A DNA stretch of 64,000 nt, from contig NZ_JXBW01000001.1 in assembly GCF_001447355.1 (NCBI RefSeq), positions 1 to 64,000 of the forward strand, read 5' to 3'. How positions within the stretch are numbered: position 1 is the stretch's first letter; each line of letters starts with the position of its first letter. The DNA is from Alicyclobacillus tolerans. Its GTDB lineage: Bacteria; Bacillota; Bacilli; Alicyclobacillales; Alicyclobacillaceae. Positions 44,220-52,585 of the stretch are shown here, piece by piece. Under the pieces are notes generated by a model. That model was given only the letters and a program-made list of their open reading frames with translations, was not told the origin of the DNA and did no database searches. The translations under genes and the position numbers were made by a program.

Positions 44220-46283
44220 CTACGCCCTTTGCTGTCGCTCGTCCAAACCAGAGCCTGTCCACCCGCTGTCATCTAATGGCGACAGGTGCTCGCGCACCAG
44301 CGACTGGTATGTCATTGCATCGCGTAAATCGCGCTTTTCTCCCTCTATGACATGATACGCACCATCGCGCTCAGCGGCAAATCCCAATTCGACAAATGTC
44401 GCCAAAATCGCAGCGAGCTCCTCGGGTGTACTGCCTTCCCCGCGACTGTGCAGGTGCTCAAGCAAGGCTTGCGCCCGCTTGACACCTTGGCGCAAGAGGC
44501 GGTACACCGTGGCAAAGCGCGATCGCAAAACCGGCGCATCCAGCACCCAGCCGCGACGAATGAGCAACTGCGCAGAGCGCCTGCCTTGCCATACGTTTTC
44601 TTCGATTTCGACCAAAAACGCACAAACCTTTGGCAGGCCTGCTTCCAACCTGGCAGCTGCAATCGGCGGTACCTGAAACCAAACTGCATCCTGTTCGACG
44701 CCGCCTTCTGCAAGCCTAAGGCGCACATGTGAACCATTTCCTATCTTCGTAGCCTGACGTACTTCCACTGGCCCAACAAACAGCTGCAAAGGTTCGTTCT
44801 CAGGCCCAAATGGCGCGAATCGCTGTGCCCACTCAAGCAACTCCAACCCGTGTTCCGACAGTGGCAGATAGTCATCTGCGAGCATCTCCTGTGAAGAGCA
44901 TGTGACTGTTTCGCCGTTTGCTTCCCGCAAATGCGCCACGGCTGCTGCGAACGCCGTTCGAAAATCGGCCAAGGACGACGCCTGTAAACCGCAACCAATT
45001 GCCGCATCGTGGCCGCCAAAGTGGCTGAGATACGATGCGCAAAGGGCCACCGCCGAGTGTAGCGAGATGCCAGAAGGTGCGCGCCCAGACCCGCGCAACG
45101 TGCCGTCCTCCATATGGGCCAGCGCGATGGCCGGGCAACCAAAGTGGTTCACCAGCTTGGCTGCTACAATGCCGACAACGCCTAATGGCCACGCGCCACA
45201 CGCCACGACTGCATTTGGGTTGGGTCCATACATCGATTCGACCTGGGCGATGGCTTCTTGCGTCGCACGCTCCGTCGCCTGTCTCCGCTGAACGTTTAAC
45301 CTCTCGATCTCGTCCGCGAGTTCGAGAGCCTCCGCCCGGTGTTCGGCCATGAGCAAAGAAAATGCCGTACCCGCATGAGCCATTCGTCCGGCCGCGTTTA
45401 GGCGCGGCCCAATCCGCCACGAGATGTCACTTACGGACAACTGGTTCACATCGACCCTGGCTCGTTCACAAAGCAGTAACCAGCCAGGGCGCTGGCACGT
45501 GCGCAGGGCGGTGAGACCTTCCCGGACGAGCCGCCGGTTCTCGCCACGCATCGGCATCATGTCGCTCACAGCACCAAGCGCCGCAAGGCCTATCAACCAC
45601 TCCTCGTGAAACTGTGCAGGAGCACCTTGCGCCCGCCGCGGATCGACTGTTTGCATAGCTTGCGTTAGCTTCCACGCCACACCAGCGCCAGAAAGTGGTC
45701 GGGACCGTTCGCTATCGGCGTGACGGCTATAGTGAACCACAGCTAAAGCACCTGTGAGAATCTCATCGCCCGGCTCATGGTGGTCTGTAATAATCACGTC
45801 GATGCCAAGATCGCAAGCCACTTCAAGGGCGGCCTGTGCCCGAATGCCATTGTCCACCGTGACAATGAGGGTGCCTCCAAGTTGTTGTGCACGCCCGACC
45901 AATGGCGGCGCCAGTCCATAACCGTCTGCCACCCGCTCCGGAATGATGCAGTGCCAGTTGGCGCCCCGCGCCTCAAGTTCACTCGCCAGAATGGCGCTCG
46001 CTGTCACACCATCCACGTCGTAATCACCGACAATCACAATCTGCTCACGATTGCGCACCGCTGACAAGATGCGATCGACAGCCAAGCGCATGTCGAAAAA
46101 GTCGAACGGATCTGTCCACGCCTCGCGCGCAAACAAAAATCGGCGGGCCTCATCTTCACTGCTGATATTGCGGGCCAACAGCCAGCGCGCAACACGCGTC
46201 GGCAGTCCCAGACGATCCGCAAGTGAGAGGGCATTCTCCGGAGGGACACTTGCGGCCCTCCACAATGGTTGCATATTACTCAC
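44220..46283 (-). CDS. recJ: Single-stranded-DNA exonuclease RecJ
   Basis: A 5'-3' single-strand exonuclease for recombination and mismatch repair. DHH-family motifs: IVIVGDYDVDGVTASAILA (metal Asp), DVIITDHHEPG, LSGAGVAWKL, RLNAAGRMAHAGTAFSLL, and DHHA1 FGGHDAAIGCGL (GGG-type motif as SHFGGH). About 687 residues, with the extra C-terminal domain seen in Firmicute RecJ. The frame opens at 46322; GTG at 46283 after AAGGGA is the best start and overlaps the end of the CDF gene; ATG at 46274 is the alternative. Confidence 0.95.
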   Translation of the reverse strand: MSNMQPLWRAASVPPENALSLADRLGLPTRVARWLLARNISSEDEARRFLFAREAWTDPFDFFDMRLAVDRILSAVRNREQIVIVGDYDVDGVTASAILASELEARGANWHCIIPERVADGYGLAPPLVGRAQQLGGTLIVTVDNGIRAQAALEVACDLGIDVIITDHHEPGDEILTGALAVVHYSRHADSERSRPLSGAGVAWKLTQAMQTVDPRRAQGAPAQFHEEWLIGLAALGAVSDMMPMRGENRRLVREGLTALRTCQRPGWLLLCERARVDVNQLSVSDISWRIGPRLNAAGRMAHAGTAFSLLMAEHRAEALELADEIERLNVQRRQATERATQEAIAQVESMYGPNPNAVVACGAWPLGVVGIVAAKLVNHFGCPAIALAHMEDGTLRGSGRAPSGISLHSAVALCASYLSHFGGHDAAIGCGLQASSLADFRTAFAAAVAHLREANGETVTCSSQEMLADDYLPLSEHGLELLEWAQRFAPFGPENEPLQLFVGPVEVRQATKIGNGSHVRLRLAEGGVEQDAVWFQVPPIAAARLEAGLPKVCAFLVEIEENVWQGRRSAQLLIRRGWVLDAPVLRSRFATVYRLLRQGVKRAQALLEHLHSRGEGSTPEELAAILATFVELGFAAERDGAYHVIEGEKRDLRDAMTYQSLVREHLSPLDDSGWTGSGLDERQQRA

Positions 46284-47211
46284 AATCCCTATTCCCTTCT
46301 CTTCGCTCGTCCCCCACCTCATATGGGTTCACGTGAACAAACACGTCTTGCACACGAGCGAATTTCTCACGCAAGACGCGCCGGACCTCCGCGGCAATCT
46401 CGTGACCTGCGAACACGGTGATGTCCCCATCCACCGCAATCTCGATATCGACAATCACATACTGGCCGTGATCGCGCACGCGCAGTTCATCAATGGCCCT
46501 TACCCCGTGTACCTGCATCACTTGTTCACGGTACGGATGTAAGGCGGCTTCTTCTAGCACGACCCTGTCCATCAGACTCTGTAGCGAGTCTTGCGCAATA
46601 TGGATCGCCATTTTAAGGACAAGACACGCCACGAACAGGCCAGCGGCGGCATCCATGTACATGAGCCAGCGGATGCGCAGCCGCTCACCGATGATGGCCA
46701 AGACAATGCCGACGAGCGCCGCCAACGACGAATAGACGTCGGAACGGTGGTCGTATGCCTGTGCCATCAGGCTCTTACTTTGCAAGCGACGGCCGATCCG
46801 CACGTTATATCGAAAAAGTAGCTCTTTGACTACGATCGCGACGAATGCCATTTCGGCTGCCGCCAGTTCAGGGGCTTTAGGGGACTTCATAAAAGACGAG
46901 ATCGACGACACGCCCACATCAATGGCGGCGGCAATCAACAAACCGGCTACGACGATGGAAGCGATCAACTCCGCCTTGCCATGGCCGTATGGATGGTCTT
47001 CATCAGGCGGTTTGCGGGCGATGCGAAGCCCTATAATGACGGCCAAGGAGCCAACGAGATCAGAAGCTGAGTGGACCGCGTCAGCGATGAGGGCGTCACT
47101 GTGTGCTATCGCGCCAACGAGTCCCTTCGCAGCCGTAAGGGCGACGTTAAACCCTGCATTGGCATAGGCGATGCGAGTTCCTTGACGCACAAGTCTGGTT
47201 GTTGCATCCAC
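46276..47211 (-). CDS. Cation diffusion facilitator (CDF) transporter
   Basis: A 311-residue CDF efflux protein with six helices and a C-terminal cytoplasmic metal-binding domain. The Zn/Mn site residues are in HSDALIADAVHSASDLVG (helix 2) and QAYDHRSDVYSSLAALVG (helix 5). It exports a divalent metal (Zn, Mn, Fe or Co) for proton. The first gene before recJ, overlapping it by eight bases, as in other bacilli. Substrate not determinable from motifs alone. Confidence 0.92.
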   Translation of the reverse strand: MDATTRLVRQGTRIAYANAGFNVALTAAKGLVGAIAHSDALIADAVHSASDLVGSLAVIIGLRIARKPPDEDHPYGHGKAELIASIVVAGLLIAAAIDVGVSSISSFMKSPKAPELAAAEMAFVAIVVKELLFRYNVRIGRRLQSKSLMAQAYDHRSDVYSSLAALVGIVLAIIGERLRIRWLMYMDAAAGLFVACLVLKMAIHIAQDSLQSLMDRVVLEEAALHPYREQVMQVHGVRAIDELRVRDHGQYVIVDIEIAVDGDITVFAGHEIAAEVRRVLREKFARVQDVFVHVNPYEVGDERREGNRDCE

Positions 47212-47272
47212 TGCGGATCTCGTCCTTTCCCACGCGTGACCGATGTACGTTCGCTAGGTGTGCGAAATTAAA

Positions 47273-47295
47273 GAAGCGCCCCTTGGGAGCGCTTC
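47273..47295 (-). terminator. Terminator after secF
   Basis: GAAGCGC (47273-47279) pairs with GCGCTTC (47289-47295) around a 9-base loop. On the minus strand TTTAATTT follows, 14 bases after the secF stop. It separates the comN-secDF unit from CDF-recJ. Confidence 0.8.
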
Positions 47296-47308
47296 GGCGC
47301 AACATGAA

Positions 47309-48232
47309 TCACTGCACACTTGCTTCATTGGCAACAGCTTTATGTTTACGCATGGAGCGACCTCTCCATGCAACCCAAATCGGACTCGCGATAAATATGG
47401 ACGAGTATGCACCGCTGATGAGACCGATGATGAGTGCAAACGTGAAGTTGCGAATGGACACCCCGCCGAAGAAGTAGAGAATCACAGCCGCAACGAGCAC
47501 GGTAAAGACCGTGTTGATAGATCTCGTCATCGTCTGCCACAGGCTCTTGTTGACCACTTCGCGCAGGGCATCAATGTCTTCCGGCTTGTGAATTTTCACG
47601 TTCTCACGGATGCGGTCAAAAATGACGATGGTGTCGTTGATGGAATACCCCACAATGGTCAGCAAAGCCGCGACAAAGGTCAAATCGACTTCCCGGCGCA
47701 AAAGAGCAAAGGCAGCAAGGACGATAAACGCATCATGCAACAGGGCGATGATGCCGGCAATCGCAAAGCGGAATTCAAAGCGGATGGCCACGTAAACCAC
47801 AATACACACCGCCGCCGCGAGCACGGCCCAAATCGCCTTGCGCGCCGTTTGTTGTGCGACAAACGGATCGACCGAATTCACCTGAATGTCTTGTTTGGCG
47901 CTCGGAAAGAATTTGTGTTCAGCCGACTGAATGGCCGCAATCTGTTTGGCGCTCAACTGTTCAGGGAGTGTGACGATGGCGACATTACGTTCGATGCCAC
48001 CAACCGTGAGACCGGTGTCGCCAATCGTGAGGCCGACGGATTGAAACATTTGTCGCACGCGCGCATCCGGAACTTGTTGATTCAATTGAAACTGGATTCG
48101 CGATCCGGCTTTAAAATCTGTGCTTAAGTTAAATCCGAACAATGCGAATACGATAATGCCGGCGATGGTAATGGCACCCGACAGCATAAAAAACCATTTG
48201 CTCAACCGAACAATGTTAAACCTGGGTTTCAT
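47309..48232 (-). CDS. secF: Protein translocase subunit SecF
   Basis: SecF works with SecD as a proton-driven motor that pulls secreted proteins across the membrane at SecYEG. The 307-residue product has six helices: an N-terminal one, a periplasmic loop starting FGFNLSTDFKAGSRIQF, and the C-terminal block with FIVLAAFALLRREVDLTFVAALLTIVGYSINDTIVIFDRIREN, the RND motif. SecD and SecF are separate genes here, not fused as in B. subtilis. The start overlaps the end of secD by 17 bases. Confidence 0.96.
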   Translation of the reverse strand: MKPRFNIVRLSKWFFMLSGAITIAGIIVFALFGFNLSTDFKAGSRIQFQLNQQVPDARVRQMFQSVGLTIGDTGLTVGGIERNVAIVTLPEQLSAKQIAAIQSAEHKFFPSAKQDIQVNSVDPFVAQQTARKAIWAVLAAAVCIVVYVAIRFEFRFAIAGIIALLHDAFIVLAAFALLRREVDLTFVAALLTIVGYSINDTIVIFDRIRENVKIHKPEDIDALREVVNKSLWQTMTRSINTVFTVLVAAVILYFFGGVSIRNFTFALIIGLISGAYSSIFIASPIWVAWRGRSMRKHKAVANEASVQ

Positions 48233-49517
48233 GCCGTTTCAACACTCCCTTCCCGACGCCGTACCACCATGGGCGGCGAACGGCGCCAGACGCCGTGAAC
48301 GTAAGCAGCATGAGACGGCTGAGCAACACTGCGGTCAAAAGGCTAACGATGATGCCGACCATGAGCGCGACGGCAAAGCCCCGAACGTCCCCTTGTCCAC
48401 CGAAGATGTACATGACAGCACCAGCGATAAACGTCGTCGCATTCGAGTCGACGATGGTGCGCAAGGCATTCTTGTTGCCGATACGCACTGCGGATCGCAA
48501 GCTGCGGCCGTTTCGCATCTCGTCCTTAATGCGCTCATACGTGATGATATTCGCATCGACCGCAATCCCCACGCCCAGCACGAGAGCCGCCAATCCCGAA
48601 AGCGTGAGTACGACGTGCAGACCCGAGAAGACCAGCAAAGTCAAATAACCGTACGCGATGAGCGCAATGTCGGCGATAAGACCGGCCAGGCGATACACGC
48701 AAATCATGAAGGCGAAGATGATAATGATGGCAATGAGCCCTGCGACCATCGTCCGCTGCAAGCTCGTTTGGCCAAGCGACGGACCTACGCTCGTCTCACT
48801 TTCGAGCGTCAGCGGATACGGGAGTGCGCCCGCATTCAACTCGTTTGCCAACGCCATACACGCTTGCGGCGTCGTCAGGCTGCCACCCGATATTTCACTG
48901 CTGCCACTGTACATAACCTGCTGAATCACAGGATCTGTCAGCAATTGCCCGTTAAGAAATACAAAAATCGGTTTACCGACATACTTTTTTGTGATGTCAA
49001 TCCACTTCTGTGCCTGTTTAAACTCGATGGCGACCGCATTTTTGCCATCTTGCTGATCCACGACCCACTTGGCATTACTCTTCAGGTCGGCCCCGGTCGC
49101 AAGGGGTGCGCCAACAGGCGTAATTTTGCCTGTCTTTTTGTCAATGGTTGCGTCCCCGTAAATAGCCAACTGAGCGGTTGCACCGATGACTTGCACCGCC
49201 TCTTGCTGATTTTTCACGCCTGCAACCTGGACGCGGATCTGATCTTGCCCAAGTTGGTTCTTGCCTTCGAGATCGATGCTCGGCGATGAAACGCCAAGCG
49301 AGTTCACGCGCATTTCAACCGCCTTTAATAAGGCTTGGCGGCCGCTGTCCGAAAGCGATTGCCCTTTTGGCGTATCGACCGCGTACAACAAATCGACACC
49401 GCCTCGCAAGTCGAGTCCGAGTGGGATCGACTTCCATACCTGTGGAACTGTGCCCGCTGTAACGCCGATGATAGCCGCGACCATCAGCAGAAACGCGAAC
49501 AGGCGTCCCCATTTCAT
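48216..49517 (-). CDS. secD: Protein translocase subunit SecD
   Basis: The 433-residue partner of SecF. The family motif GLDLRGGVDLLYAVDTPKG is right after the first helix; the external domain (P1) follows, then the RND membrane block with LGVGIAVDANIITYERIKDEMRNG, which carries the proton-relay Asp. ATG at 49517 follows GGAGGACAAGCT and overlaps the stop of the 62-residue ORF (ATGA). A chain of overlapping genes, comN-orf62-secD-secF, forms one operon. Confidence 0.96.
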   Translation of the reverse strand: MKWGRLFAFLLMVAAIIGVTAGTVPQVWKSIPLGLDLRGGVDLLYAVDTPKGQSLSDSGRQALLKAVEMRVNSLGVSSPSIDLEGKNQLGQDQIRVQVAGVKNQQEAVQVIGATAQLAIYGDATIDKKTGKITPVGAPLATGADLKSNAKWVVDQQDGKNAVAIEFKQAQKWIDITKKYVGKPIFVFLNGQLLTDPVIQQVMYSGSSEISGGSLTTPQACMALANELNAGALPYPLTLESETSVGPSLGQTSLQRTMVAGLIAIIIIFAFMICVYRLAGLIADIALIAYGYLTLLVFSGLHVVLTLSGLAALVLGVGIAVDANIITYERIKDEMRNGRSLRSAVRIGNKNALRTIVDSNATTFIAGAVMYIFGGQGDVRGFAVALMVGIIVSLLTAVLLSRLMLLTFTASGAVRRPWWYGVGKGVLKRHETQV

Positions 49518-49702
49518 AGCTTGTCCTCCTTCAGTCCGCCGTCCAGCCTCACCCGGCAAACGGGTGGCGTCGAACCCAGCGAACGATCCGCTGTCGCTTC
49601 CAACAGCATGCCATGTTCAGTATACGAACGACAAATTTCGCCGTCAAACAAAAAAACCTGCCCCCGCGGCACGAGGGCGTACACCATCCCTGCTGCTGTC
49701 AT
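49514..49702 (-). CDS. 62-residue orphan between comN and secD
   Basis: A short gene locked into the operon by two four-base ATGA overlaps: its ATG overlaps the comN stop (49702-49699) and its stop overlaps the secD start (49517-49514). The product (MVYALVPRGQVFLFDGEICRS ... GMLLEATAD) has no membrane helix or known motif; its beta-strand pattern suggests a small domain. No family recognised. The overlaps make random open reading unlikely and suggest a role related to secretion or to the expression of secD. Confidence 0.65.
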   Translation of the reverse strand: MTAAGMVYALVPRGQVFLFDGEICRSYTEHGMLLEATADRSLGSTPPVCRVRLDGGLKEDKL

Positions 49703-49974
49703 GAACGCGGTGGATCACCAAGTCCACCTTCCATTTGGCGATAGGCGTTCACCGTCAAGTAATTCATGTAGTCCGTGATGCGAACGGATAGAATGAGTTC
49801 CACCAACTCGTGCAATTGAATACCAAACCGCACTTTTGATTCGATGTACGACCAGAACTCGTCAAACTCTACCCGATCATAACCGAGAAGCTTAAATTCC
49901 TCGATTTTGGCTCGGCAGAGATCGAGTATGGCCACTTTGTGTTCCGCGATCGACGGTAATTGGAACGGATCCAT
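49699..49974 (-). CDS. comN: ComN-like post-transcriptional regulator
   Basis: A 91-residue protein matching the Firmicute 'post-transcriptional regulator' family (B. subtilis ComN, formerly YrzD), which affects expression of the comE competence operon and binds DivIVA. The shared core is ILDLCRAKIEEFKLLGYDRVEFDEFWSYIESKV and the ILSVRITDYMNYLTVNAY end. The position next to secDF and divergent from spoVB is the same in Bacillus. ATG at 49974 is preceded by GGAGATG. First gene of the comN-orf62-secDF operon. Confidence 0.88.
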   Translation of the reverse strand: MDPFQLPSIAEHKVAILDLCRAKIEEFKLLGYDRVEFDEFWSYIESKVRFGIQLHELVELILSVRITDYMNYLTVNAYRQMEGGLGDPPRS

Positions 49975-50136
49975 GCCCCATGCATCTCCCTTGGCTTGCC
50001 TGAGCTATCTATGTTTCCACCCGCACAGCGCAAATTCCTCTGTGGTCCAAAAAAAGGACTACCTCACGACCGTTTCGCATACGGAATAACGTACATGTCC
50101 GCCGCAGACAGAATCCAAAATGGGAGGTACTGTACC

Positions 50137-51723
50137 GTGAATCGCCACACCTTCCTGCACGGAGCGCTTGTGCTGATGATCGCAGGGCTCGTCACACGCG
50201 TGATGGGCTTTATATACCGCATCTTCCTCACGCGCATCATCGGAGCCGAGGGGATGGGGTTGTTCCAAATTGTCTTTCCCATTCTTGGCTTGGTGTTGAC
50301 CTTTGTCACCATGGGCTTCCCCTTGGCCATCTCCAAGCTCGTGGCAGAGGCGGTTGCACAGCGCGATCGCGCCCGCATTCAGCGCATCATGCGTATCTCA
50401 GGAATTTCGGTCGCGTCGCTTGCCGTCCTGTTTACTCTGCTCATGTACCTATTTCGCCACGTGATCGAAACACATTGGCTGACCGACCCGCGCGCCTATC
50501 CGGCGTATCTTGCGATGATTCCAGTAGTCGGAATTATCGCCATCTCAAGCCTTTATCGCGGCTACTTTCAGGGACTGCAGGACATGGCACCGACGGCCTG
50601 GGCCTCGATTCTTGAGCAAACGGTGCGCATTCTAAGCATTTGGATCCTGGCGGCATACTTTGTTCGCTATTCGCTTTCCTACGCCGCGGCCGCTGCCATG
50701 ATGGGCATGGTTCTCGGCGAACTCTCCGGCCTTTTGTTTATGGTCTTTCAGCAGCGGCGGCGAGCGCGTCTCGTCGACGTCATCCCTGACCCTGCCTACA
50801 CGCGTACCGCCGAGTCGATGCGAAACACTGTGCATGCGATCGGCCAAATTTCACTGCCTGTGACGTTAAGCAAATTGATCTGGTCGCTCTTGTTTGCAGC
50901 TGAACCGGTACTGGTCATGCGTGCGTTGCAGGCCGCAGGCTTTGTCACGAGCCAGGCCACCAGCATGTACGGCGAGTACAGCGGCATGGCGATCCCGCTG
51001 CTCGTGTTCCCGACGGTGATCACATCCTCACTGGCAACCAATCTTGTGCCGGCTGTGTCGGAAGCGGCGGCGGCAGGCGAGATGTTCCGCATCCGCAAGC
51101 GACTCTCGCAAAGCTTCACTGCGACCGCACTTGTCTCGTTTCCTGCATCCGTGGTGTTCACGCTGTTCGCAGGGCCTCTGACGACCGTCATTTACAAACA
51201 GCCTAATATCGGCCCCATTCTCGCCATTATGGCTCCGTTTGAGTTTTTGCTCTGCCTGCAAGCGCCCCTGACAGGCATTTTACAGGGTTTGAACAGGGCT
51301 GGTGTCGCAATGGTCAATTCCATTGTCGGTGGCGTCGCCAAACTGTTGCTCATCGTCGTATTGGCCCGTCGCCCCGAAGTCGGTATTCTCGGTGTGAGCA
51401 TGGCAACGGCATTTTCGTTTACACTCTCGACGCTGTTAAACTTGTGGTTTGTCGTGCGCATGATTGGCTTTCACATTCGACTACAGTCGCTTCTACGCGT
51501 TGGTATCGCTGCACTCGGGATGTTCGCCTACATGCAGGCCATCACGTTCCACCATCGCCCATTGCCCGGCTCTACCCTGCTCCTCGCCATTGGCGGTGGA
51601 CTCATCGTCTACTTTGCGCTCTTGTGCGCCCTGAGGGTACTCACGAGCCGAGCGGTCTCGCGCATCCCCAAAGTGGGTCCAGCGTTGGCACGAATCGTCC
51701 GCTGGATGCCCTTTGCGGTGTGA
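50137..51723 (+). CDS. spoVB: SpoVB-like polysaccharide/lipid flippase
   Basis: A 528-residue MATE/MOP-superfamily membrane protein with about 14 helices, matching stage V sporulation protein B. SpoVB flips the lipid II precursor for spore cortex peptidoglycan. The start GALVLMIAGLVTRVMGFIYRIFLTRIIGAEGMGLFQ is characteristic of the family. The frame is open far upstream, but GTG at 50137 follows GGGAGGTAC and matches the expected length (B. subtilis 518). Divergent from comN, convergent with the DUF421 gene. A mother-cell (sigma-E) promoter is expected, but I could not place one with confidence. Confidence 0.93.
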   Translation: MNRHTFLHGALVLMIAGLVTRVMGFIYRIFLTRIIGAEGMGLFQIVFPILGLVLTFVTMGFPLAISKLVAEAVAQRDRARIQRIMRISGISVASLAVLFTLLMYLFRHVIETHWLTDPRAYPAYLAMIPVVGIIAISSLYRGYFQGLQDMAPTAWASILEQTVRILSIWILAAYFVRYSLSYAAAAAMMGMVLGELSGLLFMVFQQRRRARLVDVIPDPAYTRTAESMRNTVHAIGQISLPVTLSKLIWSLLFAAEPVLVMRALQAAGFVTSQATSMYGEYSGMAIPLLVFPTVITSSLATNLVPAVSEAAAAGEMFRIRKRLSQSFTATALVSFPASVVFTLFAGPLTTVIYKQPNIGPILAIMAPFEFLLCLQAPLTGILQGLNRAGVAMVNSIVGGVAKLLLIVVLARRPEVGILGVSMATAFSFTLSTLLNLWFVVRMIGFHIRLQSLLRVGIAALGMFAYMQAITFHHRPLPGSTLLLAIGGGLIVYFALLCALRVLTSRAVSRIPKVGPALARIVRWMPFAV

Positions 51724-51750
51724 GGGACAGCATGGACACATGCACGTGCC

Positions 51751-52440
51751 CTATATTTGGTCCCGCTCGTCAATCCATATACTTCCGTCAGCATTGATGG
51801 TCGCATAAAATACGTTTTCCAGGGTATAGCCGCGATGCCTTAGCTCATCTCGCAGCCACACCTCATCGCGGCCGATGATGGTGAGCGTCTTTGGCACGGG
51901 GCGGCCATCGATGACAAGCGGCCATGGAACGGCTTCTGCCGCGACCGGCTTGCCCAAGTCGCGGGGTGTGAGGGGGCGCGCCTCGGCTTTCGGAATCACA
52001 CTCAATTGGCCAGACGTCTCCAGTATCGCAAACTCCACATCCGCTACGTTGGCGACACCTTTTTCGCGAAGCTGTGTGAGCAAATCGTGAACTGAGTAGC
52101 GAATTCTTCTCATTTCCCTATCCTGAATTCTCCCATGTTCGATGAGCACGGATGGTTCACCATCAATCAAGTGGCGAAAACGATGGCTTTTGATCTGGAG
52201 AAACGCGACTGCAACTTGAAATAGCACCAGTGACGCGATGGAGATGGCCGCCTCATAAATGGGCACGCGCCGATCCTCCATCGGCAAGGTGGACAACTCA
52301 GCCATCATGACGGATACGACGAGATCGAACACGGAGAGTTGACCAATTTCCCGTTTACCCATAATGCGCAGGGCAATCATCACAATCAAATAGAGCCCGA
52401 GTGCGCGTACTGGAAATTGCCATAAGGGAACGCTATGCAT
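51751..52440 (-). CDS. DUF421 (YetF/YrbG-type) membrane protein
   Basis: A 229-residue protein with three N-terminal helices (LGLYLIVMIALRIMGKREIGQLSVFDLVVSVMMAEL is the family start) and a soluble C-terminal DUF421 region (HLIDGEPSVLIEHGRI, RIRYSVHDLLTQLREKGVANVADVEFAILETSGQLSV). YetF-family proteins are common in spore formers, and some sit in the spore inner membrane; the YrbG member is next to spoVB in B. subtilis as here. ATG at 52440 follows GGAGGG. Confidence 0.92.
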   Translation of the reverse strand: MHSVPLWQFPVRALGLYLIVMIALRIMGKREIGQLSVFDLVVSVMMAELSTLPMEDRRVPIYEAAISIASLVLFQVAVAFLQIKSHRFRHLIDGEPSVLIEHGRIQDREMRRIRYSVHDLLTQLREKGVANVADVEFAILETSGQLSVIPKAEARPLTPRDLGKPVAAEAVPWPLVIDGRPVPKTLTIIGRDEVWLRDELRHRGYTLENVFYATINADGSIWIDERDQI

Positions 52441-52585
52441 GGCTAATCCCTCCGGCGCTAGTATGACCTGGTAGCGCCATCATTCATGCGTCCTCGGGGC
52501 GGACAAACGTGAAGCGAAGCGGGAAAGCGAAAAGCGCCGGAGCAATGAAACATCTGCACCACTCCCCCGTTTTCGCAACAGGGCG

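Noticed and set aside
48120-49289. Long plus-strand open frame of 389 codons
   Set aside because: It lies fully antisense to secD and secF, has no ribosome site or domain and shows the skewed composition of a shadow frame.
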